Below, piece by piece: positions 1 to 8,455 of a DNA stretch of 64,000 bases (the stretch's first letter is position 1; each line of letters begins with the position of its first letter). The notes under the pieces were generated by a model. It did not search any database, was not told the DNA's origin, and saw only the letters and a list, made by a program, of their open reading frames with translations. Position numbers and translations under genes: made by a program. This stretch comes from Litorimonas sp965205225 (lineage in GTDB: Bacteria > Pseudomonadota > Alphaproteobacteria > Caulobacterales > Maricaulaceae), in NCBI GenBank assembly GCA_965205225.1, contig CBDBFZ010000003.1, forward strand, positions 620,001 to 684,000. Direction: 5' to 3'.

Positions 1-372
1 TCTGGCTTTGGTTGACGGCCTCGGGACCCTTGTGCAGGTCTGCCTCCTGCCGGGGCAACGTAGTGAGATTGTCGAGGTCCAGAGTTGATAAAGGGCTTGT
101 CCTCCGGCGCTTTGTTAGCCGACAAGGCTTTTGACGCCGACCATTTACGCGCAACACGCGCTGGCCGAGGCGCTGAGGCGGTCATTTCTGCCAAACGCAA
201 TCGCAAGGGTCATATACCCCATGATGAAGAGGGTTATAGATGGTGACATGGGGGCGAGAATAACTTTGGTACAATCAAAGAGGTCCGAGGCGTAAATATA
301 CGATACGATAAAGCCGATATAAGTTACACAGCGACAGGGCACCTCGCAGCAGCAGTCATTGCATCACAGTAA
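1..372 (+). pseudogene. IS5-family transposase relic, 3' part
   Basis: Reading the plus strand with frame changes gives fragments typical of the C-terminal half of an IS5-family transposase. First comes a stretch with VDGLGTLVQV and LLPGQR (about bases 3-85). It continues in another frame with ALLADKAFDADHLRA, AEAVISAKRNRKG and finally NNFGTIKEV and RYDKADISYTATGHLAAAVIASQ-like residues, ending at TAA 370-372. A frameshift near 85-100 and an in-frame TGA near base 228 make it non-functional. The 5' part lies outside the window. A CTAG sequence sits just past the relic at 386-389; CTAG also flanks the other IS5-type ends here. Confidence 0.7.
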
Positions 373-399
373 ATGTCCACAAATCCTAGTGACGCAGAT

Positions 400-1146
400 T
401 TACTTTTCAGGGTATTTGACACTGACCAGATAGAGCCCGTCCGGCGGGCTGACTGGTCCACAAGCGGCTCTGTCTTTTGCGTCGAGCGCCGCCTGTAGAT
501 CCCGCGCGGTCCACTTGCCCAGACCGACCTCGACAAGGCTACCCACCAGGCTGCGAACCTGTTTGTGTAGGAAGGACTGGGCAGAAAACTCGAAATGGAT
601 CTCGCCTCCAACACGCGAGACGCGGGCAATATCGAGAGTTTTCTCAGGGCTTTTGGCCTGGCACTGCGTGTCTCTGAACGTCGAAAAATCATGTCGCCCG
701 ACCAGACACTGTGCAGCGTGATCCATGACGTCCACATCCAGTTTTACAGGGACACGCCAGACACGACCACGGTCCAACGCCAGACGCGGACGTCGGTCGA
801 GTATGCGGAACAGATAGCGCCGTTCTCGCGCGTCGAACCGGGCATGGAATTCGTCATCGACCCTGTGCGCGTCCAGCACGCTGATCGGATGTTCGCCAAG
901 ATGGAAGTTGATGGCGTCGCGAACCTTGTCGGCCGACAAATTCTTGATCAGATCGACATGCGCTACCTGCGCCAAAGCATGAACCCCGCTGTCAGTTCGG
1001 CCCGATCCATAGATTGTGCGCCGACCTCCATCGAACCGTTCGACAGCGTCTTCGATGGCACTCTGGACCGATGGCCCATGATCTTGCCACTGCCAGCCCA
1101 TATAGGGACTGCCATCATATTCGATTGTGAGTTTGTAGCGCGGCAT
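400..1146 (-). CDS. truA: tRNA pseudouridine(38-40) synthase TruA
   Basis: This 248-residue protein is predicted to isomerise uridines 38-40 in the anticodon arm of tRNAs, in the cytoplasm. The family signature GRTDSGVHA is present, with the catalytic Asp at residue 52. The N-terminal PRYKLTIEYDG and the later FSAQSFLHKQVRSLVG motif are also typical, and the length is normal for the family. It is the last gene of the minus-strand run def, fmt, two small ORFs, truA, the usual alphaproteobacterial order. The IS5 relic begins only about 30 bases past its stop codon, so the operon's 3' boundary is set by mobile DNA. Identification is secure. Confidence 0.97.
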   Translation of the reverse strand: MPRYKLTIEYDGSPYMGWQWQDHGPSVQSAIEDAVERFDGGRRTIYGSGRTDSGVHALAQVAHVDLIKNLSADKVRDAINFHLGEHPISVLDAHRVDDEFHARFDARERRYLFRILDRRPRLALDRGRVWRVPVKLDVDVMDHAAQCLVGRHDFSTFRDTQCQAKSPEKTLDIARVSRVGGEIHFEFSAQSFLHKQVRSLVGSLVEVGLGKWTARDLQAALDAKDRAACGPVSPPDGLYLVSVKYPEK

Positions 1147-1173
1147 CAGACGCTCGTGCGCGTAAGGATACGC

Positions 1174-1389
1174 CTAGCGAATATTGAGCTTCTCAACGGC
1201 TTCAGCCAATTCCTCATGCATAATCCACTCACTCGTGGCATCGTCATACTCACTGATCGTATGGATCCAAGCATGACTATTATCTGTGGAAATTTCCAGA
1301 TTGAGCTGTTCAGCCAAGCGTTTGCCCAATTTTCCATAGTGTGTTTTAGTCGATGAATATCGCTTCCAGCCCGCCACATCGGCCAGCAT
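1174..1389 (-). CDS. small hypothetical protein (71 aa)
   Basis: The ORF begins with ATG at 1389, preceded by GAGGGAAA, which is a fair ribosome-binding site, and ends 27 bases before truA. The product is soluble and rich in Lys, Glu and Asp, with no signal peptide or membrane segment. The C-terminal part (EYDDATSEWIMHEELAEAVEKLNIR region) looks like a normal folded or helical segment rather than a shadow. I do not recognise a family. Its position inside the def-fmt-truA run, on the same strand and with short spacing, supports its being a real co-transcribed gene. The rival frame at 1146-1379 has a less protein-like composition. Confidence 0.5.
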   Translation of the reverse strand: MLADVAGWKRYSSTKTHYGKLGKRLAEQLNLEISTDNSHAWIHTISEYDDATSEWIMHEELAEAVEKLNIR

Positions 1390-1485
1390 TTTCCCTCATG
1401 CTTGCTCGGACCTTGCGTTGTCAGGGAGTCGACATGGCCTTCCGTCGGGCCGATATGCGCGGCGCTCTCCCTTGAGGTCCTTTAA

Positions 1486-1632
1486 TCAATCATCGATCCA
1501 TTGCTTGGCGTCGTCTAGAGTTTGGAACGTTTCGGGATGGGCAAGGGACCCATCACCGGTCAGTAGCCGGGCTCCGGTTTTGTTATGAACAATGGTATAG
1601 CCATGATAATCCTCGAATTGTCTTGCGGTCAC
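1486..1632 (-). CDS. small hypothetical protein (48 aa), GTG start
   Basis: A short ORF starts at GTG 1632, nine bases after the fmt stop codon, and ends at TGA 1486-1488. The product begins VTARQFEDYHGYTIVHN and ends in TLDDAKQWIDD. It reads like a tiny single-domain protein with an amphipathic C-terminal helix. Hypothetical proteins ending in a 'DAKQWID'-like helix are common, but I cannot assign a family. The tight coupling to fmt and the natural amino-acid composition support it. A start at an internal codon is unlikely because almost all of the ORF would be lost. No function is proposed. Confidence 0.5.
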   Translation of the reverse strand: MTARQFEDYHGYTIVHNKTGARLLTGDGSLAHPETFQTLDDAKQWIDD

Positions 1633-1641
1633 CAGAGTTTC

Positions 1642-2559
1642 TTAAAGTAAAACAAGACCTTTGGCCACCGGCGTTCCTTTCAGAAATGCTCCAGCTGTCA
1701 TTTTCGGTTTTCCAGCAGGTTGGACCTGAATGAGCCTGAGCGCGCTTTTGCCGCAGGCGATCAATAGTTCATCGTCCAGAACGACTCCGGGTTTACCCGA
1801 CCCGTCTTCCGGCTCTGCCAGATGGACTTTAACTCGCATGCCATCAATCTCGCACCACGCGCCGGGGAAGGGCGCAAGACCGCGAATATGACAGTCAAGG
1901 TCCTGAGCTGAGCGCGACCAGTCGATCCGGCTTTCCGCCTTGTCGATCTTGTTAGCATAGGTAGGCTCACCGCTTTGCGGCGTTGGCGTCAATGCGCCGC
2001 GTTCGACCGCGCCGAATATGCGCGGCCACATTTTTGCGGCCACGCGGGACAGCCGGTCCGACAGGCTAGCTGCCGTATCAGCCGGACCAATATCGACAGT
2101 TTCAGAAAGCAGGACGTCGCCAGTATCCAATCCCTTTGCCATCTGCATGATTTGTACGCCGGTCTGCGTATCGCCAGCCATGATGGCACGCTGTACCGGC
2201 GCAGCGCCGCGCCACCGCGGGAGGAGCGATCCATGCAGGTTCAGGCAGCCCTTTTTTGGGGCATCAAGCGCCCGCTGCGGTAGAATCTGCCCATAGGCGA
2301 CAATGCAAGCTACATCGGCGTTGAGCGCCTCGAGCCCGTCAATCACGGATGGCTTGCGAAAGCTTTCCGGCGTCTCCACGGGAAGACCCATAATTTCTGC
2401 AAATTGATGGATGGGCGATTTCGTCAGCTTTTGCCCGCGTCCGGATTTGCGCGGCGGCTGGGTATAGACGCGCAGAACATTATGTCCGTTCGCGACGATC
2501 TCCGCCAGGCTTGGAACAGCAAAGTCGGGCGTGCCCATGAAAACAAGGTTGAGCGGCAA
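1642..2559 (-). CDS. fmt: methionyl-tRNA formyltransferase
   Basis: The 305-residue enzyme is predicted to formylate initiator Met-tRNA using 10-formyltetrahydrofolate. The N-terminal FMGTPDFAVP and the signature NLHGSLLPRWRGAAP are present. The catalytic Asn107, His109 and Asp145 (in GLDTGDVL) can be placed by family comparison. A C-terminal OB-like tRNA-binding domain follows (from about residue 205). It lies 65 bases downstream of def on the same strand, so formylation and deformylation of the initiator are encoded together. Length and motifs are complete and nothing looks degraded. Confidence 0.97.
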   Translation of the reverse strand: MPLNLVFMGTPDFAVPSLAEIVANGHNVLRVYTQPPRKSGRGQKLTKSPIHQFAEIMGLPVETPESFRKPSVIDGLEALNADVACIVAYGQILPQRALDAPKKGCLNLHGSLLPRWRGAAPVQRAIMAGDTQTGVQIMQMAKGLDTGDVLLSETVDIGPADTAASLSDRLSRVAAKMWPRIFGAVERGALTPTPQSGEPTYANKIDKAESRIDWSRSAQDLDCHIRGLAPFPGAWCEIDGMRVKVHLAEPEDGSGKPGVVLDDELLIACGKSALRLIQVQPAGKPKMTAGAFLKGTPVAKGLVLL

Positions 2560-2624
2560 GGAAAACCCCGAACGATTAGAGATTGCCCGCCGAAAGATTT
2601 GCGGCGGATTGAACGGGAGAGCGG

Positions 2625-3155
2625 TTAACTCGCCGCCTTGAGTTTTTCGGCTTTCATCACCTTCTTGATCGCCCGGTCACGTTTCAACCGCGATAGATGA
2701 TCAAGGAAGATGATGCCTTCCAGATGATCCGTTTCATGCTGAATACAGACAGCATAAAGCCCCTCGCAATCCTCCGTCACGCGCTTTCCATCATAGTCGA
2801 GATAGGTCACGCGGCAGGTTTTTGGACGGTCCACATCATCATAAATGTCAGGAACCGACAGGCAGCCTTCCTGATAGGGAACAGTTTCCGCATCCGGGTC
2901 GAGAATTTCTGGATTGACGAAATATTTCGGATCCGGATCCTCGCCCTCTTTCGCCAGATCCATGACGATGACACGTTTCGGCACGCCAACCTGAACCGCA
3001 GCCAAGCCGATACCGGGCGCGGCATACATCGTCGTGAGCATGTCATCCATAAGCGCGCGAAGATCATCATCGACGCGTTCGACGGACTCGCTGACCTGCT
3101 TGAGCCGTGGATCGGGTACGGTCAGGATTGTTCGGATGTTTCCGGCTGTTTTCAT
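2625..3155 (-). CDS. def: peptide deformylase
   Basis: This 176-residue metalloenzyme removes the N-formyl group from nascent proteins. All three family motifs are visible: GIGLAAVQVG (residues 48-57), EGCLSVP with metal-ligand Cys98, and HETDH with His140, Glu141 and His144. It is the first gene of the def-fmt-(small ORFs)-truA run. The predicted ATG at 3155 has only a weak ribosome-binding site. The broken glutamate-synthase-like gene ends 49 bases upstream on the same strand, so the def promoter probably lies in that short gap. Confidence 0.97.
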   Translation of the reverse strand: MKTAGNIRTILTVPDPRLKQVSESVERVDDDLRALMDDMLTTMYAAPGIGLAAVQVGVPKRVIVMDLAKEGEDPDPKYFVNPEILDPDAETVPYQEGCLSVPDIYDDVDRPKTCRVTYLDYDGKRVTEDCEGLYAVCIQHETDHLEGIIFLDHLSRLKRDRAIKKVMKAEKLKAAS

Positions 3156-3203
3156 GGATGAAAGATAGGTCCGACACCCCTTAGCGTCAACCGAAGCGAG
3201 CGG

Positions 3204-4744
3204 TCAGTTGCGCTCAGTCGATAGGTAACGACCCGGATTCCAGACTTTACTGAAGGGCCGTGTACGCCCTGAAGACTGCATCACCAGCAGATGGGAGCGC
3301 GTCAGCTCTCGCGGGCTGTCAACGCCGCAGGCATGAGCGATCATCTCGACTTCATCGCGCAGCGTTTTGACATAGTTGCGGACGCGGACCGCCTTATTAC
3401 TCAGGTCAAGGCCCTTCTGCAGACGTTTATCATGGGTCGTGATGCCGGTGGGGCAGGTATTCTTGTTGCATTTTAGCGCCTGAATACAGCCCAGCGCGAA
3501 CATGAAACCGCGCGCATTATTGATCATGTCTGCGCCAACACACAGCGCCCAGGCGACATCCGCTGCCGTAATCAATTTGCCTGATGCAATGATCTTGATC
3601 CGGTCGCGCAGGCCTGCCTCGCTCAACATGTCGTGCAGCAAGGGCAAGCTATCCTCGATCAACATACCTGTATTGTCGATAAGAGGCATCGGCGCCGCAC
3701 CCGTGCCGCCGTCTCCGCTATCCAGGGTGATATAGTCAGGGGCCGAGGCTGCGCCGCGCTTAAGAATAGCCTTAATCAAATCCTGAACAGGATCGACCTG
3801 ACCCATGCAGAACTTGATCCCGGTCGGACGTTTGGACACGCGGCGAACACGATTGATCAGGTCAAGCAGCTCCTCGGCATCGCCAGCATCGACATGACGA
3901 TTCGGGGAGAGGGCGCTTTCGCCTCCAGGGATATCGCGAATGTCTGTCAGCGATCTCTTTCGTGACTTTCGCTGCGGGCAATATGCCGCCTTTACCCGGT
4001 TTTGCGCCCTGGCTGAGCTTGACTTCAATCATTTTTATGTGCGGGTTTTCACAGATTTTGATGAGCTTCTTTTCGTTCAGCGTACCGTCGTCATTCCGCG
4101 TGCCGAATTTGGCCGTGCCGAGTTGATAAACCACGTCGCATTCGCCTTCGAGATGGTAGGGCGAGACCCCGCCTTCGCCCGTATTAAGATAGCATCCAGC
4201 CATCTGTGCGCCTTGGCTCAGCGCGCGGACAGCGGGCGCAGACAGCGAACCATAACTCATGGCCGAGATGTTGAAAAAGCCGTTTGGTTGGTAGGGATGG
4301 GCTGTGTCCGGCCCAATAATGAAAGGCGGTTGAACTTTCTCGTTCTCGTCCAGTTTCGGAAACAGGCCATTGGCGAAGATCGGCATGCCGGGGGTGAACA
4401 TTTTGGTCGATCCGAACGAGACCACATCCTTGCCGTCCTCGCACACATGTTTAACCCAATCGCGCTCAGCCCGGTTGAAGTGCATTTCCTCCCGGTCCTA
4501 GGCGAAAAAATACTGGCGGAAAAATACTGGCGGAAAAATACTGCCGGAAAAACTCGCCGAGAATCTGGAACAGGTTCCGGAAGTGGCCGATGACCGGATA
4601 GTTTCGCCAGATAGTATTCTTGCGCTGAGTTTTATCGAAGATGAACAGGCCAATGGCCACGATCATGAGACCGGCAACGAGGATCAGAAAGAGAGAACCG
4701 AGAAGGTCCAGGCCGCTTGCTGCAAATTTCGTGAATGTGTTCAT
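3204..4744 (-). pseudogene. broken FMN-binding glutamate synthase-like protein
   Basis: An N-terminal membrane segment (ORF 4744-4466, VAGLMIVAIGLFIF) leads into NYPVIGHFRNLF and LGEFFRQYF. The Glu_synthase FMN-binding domain then continues in two further frames (4485-3862, then about 3950-3204). Hallmarks are GGDGGTGAAPMPL-like residues and the Fe-S type CNKNTCPTGI. Three lesions separate the pieces: a 14-bp unit repeated in tandem at 4513-4540, which adds 28 bases; an amber codon (CTA at 4498-4500, TAG on the gene strand) right after FFA; and a 4-base duplication (TGTCTGTC at 3941-3948). Removing the extra copies restores ...EIADIRDIPGG. The family resembles the large subunit of glutamate synthase without its amidotransferase. 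Sequencing error could explain one lesion, hardly all three. Confidence 0.85.
4513..4540. repeat. 14-bp tandem repeat inside a pseudogene
   Basis: Two perfect copies of CTGGCGGAAAAATA (4513-4526 and 4527-4540) are followed by a near copy beginning CTGCCGGAAAAA. They lie exactly where the conserved EFFRQYFFA stretch of the glutamate-synthase-like gene should be. They add a non-multiple of three and so shift the frame. Replication slippage is the simple explanation. Confidence 0.9.
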
Positions 4745-4797
4745 TGGAGAATTATGCGGGGCGGTCCAATAGGTTGTAAGCCGCGCGGACGTTTTGC

Positions 4798-5568
4798 TCA
4801 GACGTCCGCGCCGATCGCGTGAAGGTCCCCGCTATGTTTGGTAAGCCAGCGTTTGGCGCGTTTTGTCTCCGGGAATAACCGCTCACATACCGCCCAGAAG
4901 GCCGGGCTGTGATTGGCCTCAACCATATGCGCACACTCATGGGCGCAGACATATTCAAGAATGTCCGGCGGGGCGCAGATCAGGCGCCAGCTATAGCTGA
5001 TATGGCCTTCGCCCTGTCGCGTGATCGCGCTGCCCCAGCGGCTTGCCTGGTCGCGGATGCTCACCTTGCCGACCCGTTTGCCGAGTTTTGCGGAATAATG
5101 ATGGGTTGCGGCTTCAAGCTCAGCCCGCGCTTCGCGGATCAGCAGGCGCCGGACACGTCCGGCAAAGCTCTCCGGATCAGGGGAGGGCACGATGATCCTG
5201 CGCCCGGTCCGGTCGATTTTAGCACGGGCGTTTCCGGGCGGGCTGACAAGACGGTAGAGATCGCCCTGAAACAGGATATCTGCGCCGGGCACGAAAGGCT
5301 GCGGCGGTGGCAGGCCTTCCAGCTGCACATCGATCCAGTCGCGCTGATCCCGGACGAAGGCCTGCGCCTGAGGGAAAGCGTGCAGGCTCGGAACGATGAC
5401 ATGAACCTGTCGGTCCGCCGCTTTGACTTTGAGGGAGACGCGCCGGGCCCGGCTTGAGAGTATGTAAAGGATGCGGGGATCCGTGCTGTCGCGCAGCGGG
5501 AATTCTGCCTTGTCAGGCTTTGCGCCATCGCTAGAGTTGCGCTTCAATTTTGACAGGACCCCTGACAT
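4798..5568 (-). CDS. YgjP-like zinc metallopeptidase domain protein
   Basis: The protein (256 residues from ATG 5568) belongs to the YgjP/DUF45 family of M48-like metal hydrolases. The zinc signature HECAH is followed by the family's NHSPAFW, which supplies the third ligand. The C-terminus ends RWLTKHSGDLHAIGADV. No signal peptide is seen, so it is probably cytoplasmic; the substrate is unknown. A longer reading to 5709 exists, but its extra N-terminus is low-complexity and would run through the divergent lipoprotein gene. The start MSGVLSKLKR, with AAGGAG 15 bases upstream, is preferred. That ATG shares the palindrome ACATGT with the start codon of the opposite gene. Confidence 0.85.
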   Translation of the reverse strand: MSGVLSKLKRNSSDGAKPDKAEFPLRDSTDPRILYILSSRARRVSLKVKAADRQVHVIVPSLHAFPQAQAFVRDQRDWIDVQLEGLPPPQPFVPGADILFQGDLYRLVSPPGNARAKIDRTGRRIIVPSPDPESFAGRVRRLLIREARAELEAATHHYSAKLGKRVGKVSIRDQASRWGSAITRQGEGHISYSWRLICAPPDILEYVCAHECAHMVEANHSPAFWAVCERLFPETKRAKRWLTKHSGDLHAIGADV

Positions 5569-7294
5569 GTTCGTTTCCCCGTTCTCCTTGCGCCGAACTC
5601 TTATGGCGGGCTTCTGCGCCGCCGGTCTAGTGATGGGAGCTTGTTCGGGCGGCGACAAGGCCGACATACCTGAAATCTCAGTCGATGCGGCATCACTTGA
5701 ACTGAGCAAGGCCGATCAGACGGCTCTGTCGCGCTATTTTGAGGTTGCCCCCCGGTCCGGGTCCGAAGCGACCACCTTGGCGCTCTTGGCCGCGCTGGGA
5801 CTGGACGACGATACAGCAATTCAAGCGTCGCGCGTGATCAATGGGTCGAGCGTCATATACACGGATTGGGCAGCCGAACATGAGGGCATCGTCTATACGG
5901 CTGATCGCGTCAGTCTGATGGGTTTGCATGATGTGGATGGGCGTCCAACCTTCGATAAAATGATCGTTAGTGATCTGTTCGCCGAGGATTTTGAAGACGG
6001 CGATCAAGGATCAGTGAAGACTGTGGAGGCAACGCTGGGCGAAATGACGGTCGTTTCACCGTCTCCCGATCTTGCAGAGAGTCTAGTGCGTCTTCTACGC
6101 GGCGAGCAAGGGGCGGACATCACCGATAATGGCACCCTGTCCTACCTATCTGACAATCAGAGCTTTGCCGCGCTGCACCTGCAGGACCTGACAGTCAGCG
6201 CGTATGAAGAAGGGGAAGAGGGAACACTCAGTATTGCTCAGATCGTGGTCGGGAATGACAGTTCGGCTGAACGGCTGGACCTGATTGTCGAGACGGTCGA
6301 TTTCGACTGGCTGAATGGGTTCCCGAGCGGGTTGTTCGATCTGGAAATGGATGGTTTGACCTTGCTGGGTCTGGATACATCGGTTAATGCCAAGGACGTG
6401 GTGCCCTCACCCAATATGGGCATTGTCGGCACCTATGCACAAATCCTCTCGCCATCGGGCAAGATGCCCTACCGCCAGATCAATCTCGGCAAACTTGACT
6501 TGAAATCCAGTGTCTTTGATCTAACGACGGAGGGGTTTGAAGCCGACAGCAAAACATCAGGATCGAAAACGACGATGCAGTCCGTGCTCTCACCGATGGT
6601 CATCACGTTCAAGGATGCTGCCGGTACGCCTATTGCGCCCTATATGGATGTGTTGCGCGAAAACGGCCTTGCCGAAATCACTGTGAAAGGATCGCAGACC
6701 ATGACACTCGACCGCAAGGACGACAGAATGGTCGTGACCGACGCACGAATGGAAATTGACGAGAGCCTTCGCACGCGCTGCGATTATGCCGTTCAGGGGA
6801 TGGTGGCTTCGTCTGCCTATATGGAAGCCCAGGGCCTCACTACACCGACCCTGGATATTGACGGTGACACAGCCCAGAACGCCGATTTCGATCGATATCT
6901 GGCGGAGATGGAAGCCTTTCGGCTTGCGCAGGCCGAAGCCAATAAGCGAATCAAGATCGAGAGTCTGAACTGCGATATTCAGGACATTGCCGGGAACAGT
7001 CTCCTTGATCGTGGTTATAAAGTTGCTGCAGAGGTCACAGGTAAGCCGGTTGCGGTGCTGAAAGGCGCGGCGAAGACGATGATCGCGCTTGGTTCGCTAA
7101 CGGCGCGGACCGAATTCGAACGCGACCTTATGGATACGGTTGGCAGTGGGCTGATCGATTTTATCGAAACGCCCGGTCAGACCATGACGATCACGGTGGC
7201 GCCGGAAATGCCGGTATCAATCACCACTCTGACGGGTCAAGATGGTTCGGAACCGACGATCAAGCCGCTCGGTCTGAGCGTTGAAGTTCGGTAG
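5567..7294 (+). CDS. putative lipoprotein of unknown function (575 aa)
   Basis: From ATG 5567 the product starts MFVSPFSLRRTLMAGF and has a hydrophobic stretch ending LVMGACSGG. This is a plausible lipoprotein signal with the acylated Cys followed by SGG, then a disordered linker. The mature part (about 540 residues) is acidic and predicted mostly beta and helical, with no motif I recognise. AGGA lies about ten bases upstream of the ATG. Upstream in-frame codons exist, but they would add a non-signal extension, so the 5567 start is chosen. It probably sits in the outer or inner membrane facing the periplasm. It ends in TAG five bases before a TMEM175-like remnant. Confidence 0.75.
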   Translation: MFVSPFSLRRTLMAGFCAAGLVMGACSGGDKADIPEISVDAASLELSKADQTALSRYFEVAPRSGSEATTLALLAALGLDDDTAIQASRVINGSSVIYTDWAAEHEGIVYTADRVSLMGLHDVDGRPTFDKMIVSDLFAEDFEDGDQGSVKTVEATLGEMTVVSPSPDLAESLVRLLRGEQGADITDNGTLSYLSDNQSFAALHLQDLTVSAYEEGEEGTLSIAQIVVGNDSSAERLDLIVETVDFDWLNGFPSGLFDLEMDGLTLLGLDTSVNAKDVVPSPNMGIVGTYAQILSPSGKMPYRQINLGKLDLKSSVFDLTTEGFEADSKTSGSKTTMQSVLSPMVITFKDAAGTPIAPYMDVLRENGLAEITVKGSQTMTLDRKDDRMVVTDARMEIDESLRTRCDYAVQGMVASSAYMEAQGLTTPTLDIDGDTAQNADFDRYLAEMEAFRLAQAEANKRIKIESLNCDIQDIAGNSLLDRGYKVAAEVTGKPVAVLKGAAKTMIALGSLTARTEFERDLMDTVGSGLIDFIETPGQTMTITVAPEMPVSITTLTGQDGSEPTIKPLGLSVEVR

Positions 7295-7299
7295 CGGCC

Positions 7300-7608
7300 A
7301 TGTTGCGCAAAGCCATCGGTAAGCAGCTGGACCATGATCCGAATTTCCGCTGGCGTGGTAAAGCCGTCACGCGCATTGAAAATCTGTCGGACATTGCCTT
7401 CGCGGTTGCACTTGGAATGATCATCTCAGGGGTGGATGCGCCCCGGGATTATGAGTAGCTGATTCATTTCTTGATCTTCAGTATTCCTGCGACGGCCTGT
7501 TTCGCGGTCATGCTCGATGTCTGGATTGTGCATTATACCTTCTTCCGGCGCTATGGCGTCGCGCAGAGGCTCTATCCCGCTGTCCCTGAGGCGGCATCGC
7601 ATGCGTAA
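7300..7608 (+). pseudogene. TMEM175/DUF1211-like channel remnant
   Basis: An ATG at 7300 opens a frame giving RIENLSDIAFAVALGMIISG, the first membrane helix typical of TMEM175/DUF1211 proteins (the RxxxFSD-like motif is RIENLSD here). An amber codon at 7456-7458 interrupts it. The same frame resumes with LIHFLIFSIPATACFAVMLDV and HYTFFRRYGVAQRL, then stops at 7606-7608. About 100 codons remain of a family usually around 200 residues long, so the second half is lost as well. It follows the lipoprotein gene at once and may once have been co-transcribed. The family is known for potassium conductance; this copy should be inactive unless the stop is read through. Confidence 0.7.
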
Positions 7609-7705
7609 TCTTGTGGGCGGGGAACGCGGTTGAAGCGCTTTGTCGCCTTGAAACTCTTGCCAAGCCCGCGCATATGGCCGCCAAACCAAATCTTTGGAGT
7701 GCTCC

Positions 7706-8455
7706 ATGAAAGTTCTCGTCCCGATCAAGCGTGTGCTTGACTATAACGTCAAGGCCCGGGTCAAACCCGACCAGAGCGGTGTTGACCTCTCCAACGTCAA
7801 GATGAGCATGAATCCGTTCGACGAAATCGCCGTCGAAGAAGCTGTACGTATGCGGGAAGCCGGAACAGCGACTGAAATCATTGCGGTTTCCGTTGGCCCG
7901 ACCAAGGCGCAGGAAACCATCCGGACGGCCCTGGCGATGGGTATGGACCGCGGCGTGCATGTAACGACGGATGAGGATCTCGAACCGCTTGCGGTTGCCA
8001 AGATCTTGAAAGCTGTTGCTGAAGCCGAGGGGGCGGAGCTGATCCTGCTGGGTAAGCAGGCCATCGATAATGATTACGGCGCGACCGGTGGTATGCTGGC
8101 GGCGCTGCTGGGCTGGCCGATTGGTCAGTATGCCAACACTTTGACAGCGGGTGATGGCACGATTGAAGTGAAGCGGGAGATTGATGGCGGTTTGCAGACC
8201 GTAAATCTCAAACTACCTGCGGTCGTGACGACCGATCTGCGCCTCAATGAGCCGCGCTACGCCTCTCTACCCAACATCATGAAAGCCAAACGCAAGCCGA
8301 TTGATGCCAAGACGCCCGAAGACTTCAGTGTCGACACAATGCCGCGCCTGACGGTTGTGAAGGTCACAGAGCCCAAGGCCCGCGAAGCTGGCATTAAAGT
8401 CGAAGATGTTGCGACATTGGTCGATAAACTCAAGAACGAAGCAGGAGTGATCTAA
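7706..8455 (+). CDS. etfB: electron transfer flavoprotein beta subunit
   Basis: This 249-residue subunit starts MKVLVPIKRVLDYN, with GGAG upstream. It carries the ETF-beta signature VVTTDLRLNEPRYASLPNIM and then KAKRKPI. It pairs with the alpha subunit to carry electrons from acyl-CoA and related dehydrogenases to ETF-ubiquinone oxidoreductase, and the beta subunit binds AMP. A four-codon-longer start exists at 7694, but 7706 matches the family. The stop codon overlaps the etfA start (TAATG), so the two are translationally coupled. Confidence 0.97.
   Translation: MKVLVPIKRVLDYNVKARVKPDQSGVDLSNVKMSMNPFDEIAVEEAVRMREAGTATEIIAVSVGPTKAQETIRTALAMGMDRGVHVTTDEDLEPLAVAKILKAVAEAEGAELILLGKQAIDNDYGATGGMLAALLGWPIGQYANTLTAGDGTIEVKREIDGGLQTVNLKLPAVVTTDLRLNEPRYASLPNIMKAKRKPIDAKTPEDFSVDTMPRLTVVKVTEPKAREAGIKVEDVATLVDKLKNEAGVI

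Noticed and set aside
145..342. Minus-strand ORF of 65 codons with hydrophobic stretches
   Set aside because: It lies opposite clear IS5 transposase fragments on the plus strand.
3204..7608. Amber codon reassignment, suggested by in-frame TAG in the glutamate-synthase-like gene and the TMEM175-like gene
   Set aside because: TAG is used as a normal stop elsewhere (lipoprotein gene at 7294, giant repeat gene at 25617), and the two genes carry other damage.
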